From: Candidatus Fermentibacterales bacterium
Lineage (GTDB): Bacteria > Fermentibacterota > Fermentibacteria > Fermentibacterales > JAFGKQ01
Direction of reading: 5' to 3'
Length of the DNA: 11,230 bases
Assembly (NCBI GenBank): GCA_016928495.1
Contig: JAFGKQ010000217.1
Location: 1 to 11,230 of the forward strand
Shown here: positions 6,771 through 11,230 of the stretch, piece after piece
Layout: each line of letters starts with the position of its first letter
Numbering within the stretch: position 1 is the first letter of the stretch
Translations under genes and position numbers: made by a program
Notes under the pieces: model-generated
What the model saw: the letters and a program-made list of their open reading frames with translations, nothing else
What the model was told of the DNA's origin: nothing
The model's database searches: none

Positions 6771-8008
6771 GGCTTCCTGAGCAGCAGCCGGGCATCCGTG
6801 CTGCCTTCGACCTCCAGCACGCACAGGTAGACTCCTGCCGGAGCCTGATCGCCACGGCCGGTTCGCCCATCCCAGACGAAGGTGCCGGAAGGCACCGGCA
6901 GTGGACCGTCGTGAAGGACACGCAGCGTCCTGCCGGCCAGATCGAGCACTCTCAGAGAGGCCTTGAGTGGCTCGCTCATCGTCACCTCTATCGTGACGAA
7001 GGAGCCCCAGGGATTGGGGGCGATACCGGTTATGGCCGCCGTCATGCCCGGCTGGACCGGGCCCGATCCGGGATCAGAGACGCCCGTCTCGAGCAGCACC
7101 TCGACCGAGTCCATGCAGGGGCTCTCCAGAATGGAGTCACCGTAGCAGAACGAGTAGTTCCATCCCGAGGTGTCCCCGTGGAGGTAGCGCTCCATGTAGG
7201 CGGTGAGGTAGAGGCGGATGATCCTCTGCTGCTCCTCCCTGGTGATGGTGGCGTCTCCACCGTTCTCCCAGGAGTAGGAGTAGTCCATGCAGTAGCCGTG
7301 ATTGGCCCCGAGGATGACGGCGAAGGCCCCGGGTGCGACAGTACCGGCCCACATGGCCTCGCGGACCCCCTCCCAGGGAGCGATCGTGTCAACCGACCCG
7401 CAGAGCACGAGCTTGGGGAGATCCAGCTTCCCGGGATGGACGGGAGGGGTTGTCTGCGGAGAGCAGAAGTTGACCACCACATCGAGAGCGCCGCCCAGGT
7501 CGAAGGTGTCCGCCGCGAGGAACGCGCAGCCCCCGCCCATGCTGTGCCCGGTGAAGCCCCAGCTCCACGGGTCCACGCAGTCACGGAAGAGGTCGCCGGG
7601 GGTTTCGCCCAGTTCCACCGCGTACTCCGCCGCGTCCACCATGCACCGCGCCCTGGTGTAGTGCTCGGGAACCACTATCGGGTTGGAGAACGTGGGCAGG
7701 GCAACGATGTAGCCCCAGCTCGCCAGGTGCTCCGCGTAGCTGTAGTAGCGGTCGATGCCCATGAAGAACCCATGGCCGAGCACGATCACCGGACAGGGAA
7801 CGGCCGAGCCCGGCAGCTCACCCGAGGAGTCGGGGTAGTAGAACCGCGAGTCGGTCATGGTCTCGTAAACGCCGGGGATATCCTCCACCCGGTAGCCGAA
7901 GGCGTATGGCCCCGGGTCCTCGTACCTGGGCTGTGCCCATGCTGATCCCGGACACAGGCACATGGCGGCAGGCATCACCAGAAGCCTCAACAAGCTCTTC
8001 GGCGTCAT
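6767..8008 (-). CDS. Secreted alpha/beta hydrolase with FlgD-like C-terminal domain
   Basis: 413 residues from the ATG at 8008. A second ATG lies six bases upstream (8014) but directly abuts GGAGG; from 8008 the spacing is a normal 6 nt. Residues 1-25 are a signal peptide cleaved after AWA. GHSMGGG (154-160) holds nucleophile Ser156. Asp207 (GSVD) and His237 (ANHG) fit the acid and base of the triad, and the HGF loop at 79-81 fits the oxyanion hole. The spacing matches dienelactone hydrolase/chlorophyllase/cutinase-like polyester hydrolases (PF01738 or PF12740 type). An esterase is likely; the substrate is unknown. From about 330 (PNPW) to the end, with WDGR at 379-382 and AGVY, it has the same FlgD-like Ig tail as the metalloprotease. 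Confidence 0.9.
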   Translation of the reverse strand: MTPKSLLRLLVMPAAMCLCPGSAWAQPRYEDPGPYAFGYRVEDIPGVYETMTDSRFYYPDSSGELPGSAVPCPVIVLGHGFFMGIDRYYSYAEHLASWGYIVALPTFSNPIVVPEHYTRARCMVDAAEYAVELGETPGDLFRDCVDPWSWGFTGHSMGGGCAFLAADTFDLGGALDVVVNFCSPQTTPPVHPGKLDLPKLVLCGSVDTIAPWEGVREAMWAGTVAPGAFAVILGANHGYCMDYSYSWENGGDATITREEQQRIIRLYLTAYMERYLHGDTSGWNYSFCYGDSILESPCMDSVEVLLETGVSDPGSGPVQPGMTAAITGIAPNPWGSFVTIEVTMSEPLKASLRVLDLAGRTLRVLHDGPLPVPSGTFVWDGRTGRGDQAPAGVYLCVLEVEGSTDARLLLRKP

Positions 8009-8060
8009 GGGCATCCTCCAGCGCTTCCGATTGTCAGACGGCTACTTCCCAGGAGACCGG

Positions 8061-8080
8061 ACTGCTAGTAACATAGCAGT
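8061..8080 (-). promoter_or_regulatory. Palindrome overlapping a possible extended -10 of the hydrolase operon
   Basis: ACTGCTA (8061-8067), centre GTAACA, TAGCAGT (8074-8080) is a perfect 7-bp inverted repeat in the divergent gap. On the minus strand it contains TGC-TATGTT (8078-8070), an extended -10, about 60 bp before the hydrolase ATG. The -35 at 17 bp is poor (TTCTGG). A repressor bound to the palindrome would cover this promoter. Confidence 0.35.
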
Positions 8081-8089
8081 GGCGGCTAG

Positions 8090-8123
8090 CTTCCAGAAGC
8101 CGGCGCAACGCAGGCTTCGGAAG
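8090..8123 (+). promoter_or_regulatory. Hairpin in the leader of the radical SAM gene
   Basis: CTTCC (8090-8094), bulged A, GAAGCC (8096-8101), 11-nt loop, GGCTTC (8113-8118), GGAAG (8119-8123) make an 11-bp stem with a single bulge. It ends 5 nt before the AGGGAG ribosome binding site (8128-8133) of the leader ORF, so it could affect access of ribosomes to it. Confidence 0.45.
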
Positions 8124-8140
8124 TGACAGGGAGCACGAGC

Positions 8141-8176
8141 ATGAGCGCCTGCGCAGTCTTCCGGAACACACGATGA
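8141..8176 (+). CDS. 11-codon leader ORF coupled to the radical SAM gene
   Basis: ATG at 8141, preceded by AGGGAG with a 7-nt spacer, encodes MSACAVFRNTR and stops with TGA at 8174-8176. That TGA overlaps the ATG at 8173 of the radical SAM gene (ATGA). The radical SAM start has only a poor ribosome binding site of its own (CCGGAACACACG), so this short ORF probably delivers ribosomes to it. There is no run of one amino acid that would point to classical attenuation. It may be only a coupling device; expression is unproven. Confidence 0.45.
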   Translation: MSACAVFRNTR

Positions 8177-9126
8177 GCAGCTTCAGGCACCTCTTCGGTC
8201 CTGTCCCGTCGAGAAGGCTGGGGCTCTCCCTGGGCGTGGACCTGACCCCGCACAAGACCTGTAGCCTGGACTGCGTGTTCTGCCAGCTCGGTCCGACAAC
8301 CGAGAAGACCACAAGGAGGACCGGGCTCGTACCGACAGAAGAGGTCGTCAGTGAGATAGAGCAGTGGCAGATGGAGGACGGAGTCGCGGACTACATCACA
8401 CTCTCGGGCTCGGGAGAGCCGACCCTGAACCCTGGCTTCGGAGGCGTCCTGGAGGCCATAGCGGACACCTGCGATGCTCCATCCGCCCTGCTCTCCAACG
8501 GCACGCTCTTCTGGATGCCCGAGGTCCGCCGGGCGGCGGCCCGGGCCCGAGTGGTGAAGCTCTCGCTGGGAGCCTGGGACCAGCAGTCTTTCGAGCGCCT
8601 CAACAGACCACACCCCGACCTGCTTTTCGACAGTGTGCTGGAGGGTCAGGCCGCCTTCAGGCGGGAGTTCTCCGGAACCCTGTGGTCGGAGGTGTTCCTG
8701 GTAAAGGGCATCAACGACCTTCCGGAGCAGGTAGAGAAGATCGCGGAGGCCCTGAGAAGCGTCCGGCCCGACGAGATCCACCTCAACACCTCGGTTCGCC
8801 CGCCTGCCGAGGACTTCGCAGAGCCTCTCGGGTCCGGGGAGATGGAGGCCCTTGCCGGCCTCTTCACTCCCGTAGCCAGGGTCATGGCGGAGTACTCCGC
8901 CGACCGCACGGATTCCATCCGGGCTAACGAGGAGACGCTGATGGCGATGCTCCGCCGCAGGCCCTGTACGCCGGCGCAGATCGCCAGAGCCTTCGGGATG
9001 CACCCCAACGAGGTCTCCAAGTACCTGGGGAAGCTCGTCAGGACCGGCAGGGCCGAGACACGGAGCAGGAACGCGCAGGTCTACTACCTGGCGATCGAGG
9101 ACTCGACTGGAGAAACCGGCCGCTGA
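8173..9126 (+). CDS. Radical SAM enzyme, COG0731 type, with C-terminal winged helix
   Basis: 317 residues. The N-terminus FGPVPSRRLGLSLGVDL (8-24) is the hallmark of this family, which confirms the ATG at 8173. Cys30, Cys34 and Cys37 form CxxxCxxC for the 4Fe-4S cluster, and SGSGEPTLN (78-86) is the SAM-binding region. The family is related to the wyosine-synthesis enzymes (COG0731), but bacterial members mostly have no assigned reaction. Residues ~252-310 form a winged helix-turn-helix (TPAQIARAFGMHPNEVSKYL, then a wing with YYLA). This could bind nucleic acid. No SPASM cysteines are present, so it differs from the radical SAM protein at the left edge. The 3' end overlaps the opposite-strand S41 gene by 43 bp. 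Confidence 0.93.
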   Translation: MSSFRHLFGPVPSRRLGLSLGVDLTPHKTCSLDCVFCQLGPTTEKTTRRTGLVPTEEVVSEIEQWQMEDGVADYITLSGSGEPTLNPGFGGVLEAIADTCDAPSALLSNGTLFWMPEVRRAAARARVVKLSLGAWDQQSFERLNRPHPDLLFDSVLEGQAAFRREFSGTLWSEVFLVKGINDLPEQVEKIAEALRSVRPDEIHLNTSVRPPAEDFAEPLGSGEMEALAGLFTPVARVMAEYSADRTDSIRANEETLMAMLRRRPCTPAQIARAFGMHPNEVSKYLGKLVRTGRAETRSRNAQVYYLAIEDSTGETGR

Positions 9127-10157
9127 CCTGCCCCTCTCCGGCGGCCAGCATTCTCCACCATGTCCATGGCGTATACCATGACCGGATCGAAACCCTGCCC
9201 GAAGTGCTCCTCGGTAGCCTCCACGTAGATGTCCGGAGCGATCCCCAGCCACTCGACAGGCACGTCATCCGCGGTCCTGGTGGACCAGGAGACCGCAGTG
9301 ACCTCCCAGCGGTTCGGCAGCCGCACCCAGTAGGGGCAGCAACCCGCGCCCATGGTGGTGTCACCGATCATCACGACGTTGGGCAGGTTCATCATGCTGC
9401 AGGCGAAGTCCTCCGATGAGCTGGCGCTGTACTCCCCGATGAGCAGTATCACGGTGCCCGAGTACTCAGCGGGTCCCTCCGGCGAGGTTAGTACCTCGTA
9501 GTACTCGCAGTCATCGTAGTCGGGACCATTCCTGAACCTGGCGAACCAGCCAAGCACCGTCTCCCCGGCGAACCTCCCCGCAGCCTCTCCGCACAGGATG
9601 TTGTTGCCTCCGGGGTTCATCCTCACGTCCAGGATGATCGCCGGGCAGTCCTTCGCCAGCTCGATGAACTCGTCGATCCTCTCGAGGTTCAGATCGGCTA
9701 CCCAGATGTTGATGCTGAGGTAGGGAAGCCGGTCCGGCATGCAGTAGCCCACCCCCCTGTCCCAGCCGGTGAACCCGTTCGGGAACAGGTAGCGGTTCAG
9801 AAGCAGGACTATGTCGAAGTTCTCCTCGATCTCCGGCTCCCAGGTGTAGTAGAAATCGTCGGTCGGTGAGGTCATCCAGACATGGCAGTCGCGCAGCTCC
9901 GCCAGCATCGGCAGAACGACCCCGAGCATCAGCTCCTCGTCCGTCCCTGCCTGCTCCGCCATCGGAAGGTACTTGCCGTAGCAGAGCTCCCAATCGATTC
10001 CCTTGCTGGTGAACTCGGGGTAGTACTGCTCGAACTCCTCCCAGACCGTAAGGAACACCGACGATTGCGGGCTGGACGGAGTGACCCCGACCGGGTCCTC
10101 CAGGCAGGCCGACACGAGCAGGACGGCCAGAACCGGTGCGAGAAGGACCTTCCTCAC
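9084..10157 (-). CDS. S41-family peptidase, lipoprotein
   Basis: 357 residues from a GTG at 10157 that overlaps the upstream gene's stop (GTGA). The N-terminus is a lipoprotein signal with lipobox LVSAC and lipidated Cys18. The S41 core is clear: LRDCH with His92, ILDVRMNPGG (175-184), the YSASSSEDF segment (243-251) with likely nucleophile Ser246, and GIAPDI (305-310). The Lys that pairs with Ser in C-terminal processing proteases (in GKG about 25 residues on) is Ala271 here. His92 fits the catalytic His of tricorn/IRBP-like S41 enzymes better. No PDZ domain is evident. It should act at the cell envelope; the substrate is unknown. Coupling to a barrel-like protein suggests envelope protein handling, an inference. 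Confidence 0.9.
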   Translation of the reverse strand: MRKVLLAPVLAVLLVSACLEDPVGVTPSSPQSSVFLTVWEEFEQYYPEFTSKGIDWELCYGKYLPMAEQAGTDEELMLGVVLPMLAELRDCHVWMTSPTDDFYYTWEPEIEENFDIVLLLNRYLFPNGFTGWDRGVGYCMPDRLPYLSINIWVADLNLERIDEFIELAKDCPAIILDVRMNPGGNNILCGEAAGRFAGETVLGWFARFRNGPDYDDCEYYEVLTSPEGPAEYSGTVILLIGEYSASSSEDFACSMMNLPNVVMIGDTTMGAGCCPYWVRLPNRWEVTAVSWSTRTADDVPVEWLGIAPDIYVEATEEHFGQGFDPVMVYAMDMVENAGRRRGAGQRPVSPVESSIAR

Positions 10158-10762
10158 AGCCTTGCCCCCAGCCCCAGGAGCAGCCTCCAGGAGTTCATGT
10201 TGTCCACCTCAACGACCTGCCATCCACCGAAGTCTCTCCGGAACACGAGCCTGTAGTCCGCCTCGCAGTGAAGGTGAGCGGGGGCAACCAGCGGAAGCCT
10301 GAGCCCGGCCCCCAGCCCGATGCCGGGAGCGACGGACACCCCGTCATCATCGTCGAAGACGTAGTCCCCATGCTCGTATCGCCTGTCCAGGCTCCCCCAG
10401 TGGAGGGCGGCGCCCAGCCGCGCGAACGGCAGAACCGGTCCGAGATCCAGGCTCCAGTCCGCGAAGAGCTCCACGTGCCCTTCCCCTATTCCCTCGACAC
10501 GGCGGCTGGAGTCGGATTCGGCCACCCACTCGAGAGGCTTCAGGCAGAGCTGCATACCGACACCCAGCAACAGGTCCTCGAGGAAGAGATAGCCCGCTCT
10601 CAGCTCGATCATGCCCGCCGAGGAGGGCTCTTCGAAGTCGATCTCGGCCGGGAGCTGCGAGGTCATGGAGTAGTCCGAGATAGACAGCCCGCCGAGGACG
10701 GTGATCTCGGTCTGGCCTGACAGAGCGCAGAGAGCGAGCGGAAGAGCGCTGAGAGCGCTCAC
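10154..10762 (-). CDS. Outer-membrane beta-barrel-like protein
   Basis: About 202 residues from a GTG at 10762, with a signal-like start (SALSALPLALCALSGQ). The body alternates short strands and polar turns (ITVLGGLSI; MIELRAGYLFLEDLLLGVGM; VELFADWSLDLG; FARLGAALHW; LGAGLRLPL; CEADYRLVFRRDF). It ends WRLLLGLGARL, with hydrophobic residues at every second position, as in a small 8-strand outer-membrane barrel. The start is uncertain: no good ribosome binding site precedes 10762, the signal n-region lacks Lys or Arg, and the frame stays open to TTG codons at 10828 and 10846. Its stop TGA overlaps the GTG of the S41 gene, so the two form an operon. A long leader precedes it. Confidence 0.75.
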   Translation of the reverse strand: MSALSALPLALCALSGQTEITVLGGLSISDYSMTSQLPAEIDFEEPSSAGMIELRAGYLFLEDLLLGVGMQLCLKPLEWVAESDSSRRVEGIGEGHVELFADWSLDLGPVLPFARLGAALHWGSLDRRYEHGDYVFDDDDGVSVAPGIGLGAGLRLPLVAPAHLHCEADYRLVFRRDFGGWQVVEVDNMNSWRLLLGLGARL

Positions 10763-10916
10763 CGGAGGGCCCGATGATGGCAGGGAAAGGGAGCGGGAGA
10801 GGATTCGCGCATGGCCTATACTGGGCAAGGCCGTATCACCGCGCAAGGAGGCGGCGCAACAGGAGCATCCTGTGTCCCCGAGAACGCGCTGGCCTGCTTC
10901 CCCTGTCTCTCCGGAA

Positions 10917-11033
10917 CGGACCCCTCATGGCCCGGTCTTCCCCATCGTGCGGTTGCTCCCCTCCCGCACCTCCAAGCCGATTCAAGCACCGGGAAGAAGG
11001 CCGAGTGTGGAACTGCCTGCAATGAGGGGTCCG
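10917..11033 (-). ncRNA. Candidate structured RNA or leader element, unknown family
   Basis: A perfect 12-bp helix closes a nested fold. CGGACCCCTCAT (10917-10928) pairs with ATGAGGGGTCCG (11022-11033). Inside it GGCC (10929-10932) pairs with GGCC (10999-11002), then TCTTCCC (10936-10942) with GGGAAGA (10991-10997) across a small internal loop. Within that, GTGCGG (10947-10952) pairs with CCGCAC (10964-10969). The region has no convincing protein frame. The strand is inferred from the minus-strand promoter at 11201-11229 and the barrel/S41 operon downstream. I cannot match it to SRP, RNase P, tmRNA or a riboswitch class I know. Confidence 0.4.
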
Positions 11034-11110
11034 GGAGGTCTTCGATTCACGCCCTGCACCCGGAGGACGTGAGCCTCTGACCTGCAGGATCGATCAGGAG
11101 GCTTCAACTC

Positions 11111-11139
11111 TACTCAGCATACTGAGTAATCTTACTCAG
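11111..11139 (-). repeat. Three-arm alternating inverted repeat
   Basis: Plus strand: TACTCAG (11111-11117), CATA, CTGAGTA (11122-11128), ATCT, TACTCAG (11133-11139). The middle arm is complementary to both outer arms, each separated by 4 nt, and the outer arms recur at 22 bp, close to two helical turns. As DNA this is a tandem operator design. As RNA, the middle arm can form one or the other 7-bp hairpin but not both. It lies about 55-85 nt into the predicted transcript from the promoter at 11201-11229. Confidence 0.6.
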
Positions 11140-11200
11140 CGTATGACGTGCCCCTGCCTTTCAGGTCCACTTTTCAAGTTACACTCACCACCGCGTTCTG

Positions 11201-11229
11201 ATTGTATACTGGACTCTTCCACTTGTCAG
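11201..11229 (-). promoter_or_regulatory. Sigma70-type promoter for the barrel/S41 operon
   Basis: Minus strand: -35 CTGACA (11229-11224), 17-bp spacer, -10 TACAAT (11206-11201), each five of six to consensus with ideal spacing. Transcription would start near 11194 and run left. The first gene on that strand begins at about 10762, so the leader would be about 430 nt. It is the best promoter match I found in the window. Confidence 0.55.
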
Positions 11230-11230
11230 G

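Larger units (their letters stand above)
11034..11230. other. Non-coding, less GC-rich upstream region
   Basis: From about 11100 base composition shifts toward A and T compared with the rest of the window, typical of a promoter region. It holds the minus-strand promoter and the three-arm repeat listed separately. A frame on the minus strand stays open from the edge to a TGA near 11176, too short to judge as the tail of a gene. Confidence 0.5.

Noticed and set aside
6771-6824. Longer start at 6824 for the 201-residue secreted protein
   Set aside because: It would put 18 odd residues before a normal signal peptide. The ATGA overlap at 6770 is the better start.
10917-11033. The 12-bp inverted repeat as ends of a MITE-like element
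   Set aside because: No target-site duplication flanks it (CCGGAA versus GGAGGT), there is no second copy in the window, and the interior has further nested helices.
10701-11080. Possible small proteins on either strand in the leader region (10701-11072, 10811-11080, 10816-11022)
   Set aside because: No ribosome binding sites, biased Arg/Pro/Ser composition, no motifs; they overlap the nested RNA helices.
11111-11139. The repeated TACTCAG units as a CRISPR array or phage attachment site
   Set aside because: Units are only 7-11 bp with 4-nt spacers in alternating orientation, and no integrase or cas gene is present.

Overview
This is a GC-rich bacterial chromosomal segment, densely coded on both strands. 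It most resembles an uncultivated or candidate-phylum bacterium related to the FCB group (the style seen in Fermentibacterota, Eisenbacteria or WOR-3). The clearest pointer is that two secreted enzymes end in a FlgD-like Ig 'sorting' domain (a PNP motif, then a WDGR motif, then GxY). Secreted proteins, a lipoprotein and outer-membrane-barrel-like proteins are abundant. The phylum assignment is inference. I see no tRNA, rRNA, CRISPR array, transposase or phage gene.

Left part (1-5186, all minus strand): a radical SAM/SPASM protein that runs off the left edge; a secreted HExxH zinc metalloprotease with a FlgD-like C-terminus; the stand-alone ATP-pyrophosphatase subunit of GMP synthetase (guaA without its glutaminase domain); and an 87-residue two-helix membrane protein. 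Middle part (5187-8008): a 345-bp non-coding gap, a small secreted protein on the plus strand, a remnant of an outer-membrane barrel C-terminus, and a two-gene minus-strand operon with an ATGA overlap. That operon encodes a secreted alpha/beta hydrolase with a FlgD-like tail, then a secreted protein of unknown function. Right part (8009-11230): a divergent intergenic region, then a plus-strand COG0731-type radical SAM enzyme with a C-terminal winged helix. Its start codon overlaps the stop of an 11-codon leader ORF. It converges and overlaps with a minus-strand operon made of a beta-barrel-like protein and an S41-family lipoprotein protease joined by a GTGA overlap.

The most unexplained sequence is upstream of that barrel/S41 operon (10763-11230). 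A good sigma70-type promoter on the minus strand (CTGACA, 17 bp, TACAAT) sits at the right edge and would make a leader of roughly 430 nt. The leader contains three alternating 7-nt complementary arms that can form either of two mutually exclusive hairpins. It then contains a nested fold closed by a perfect 12-bp helix. This looks like a structured regulatory leader or non-coding RNA. I cannot match it to any family I know.
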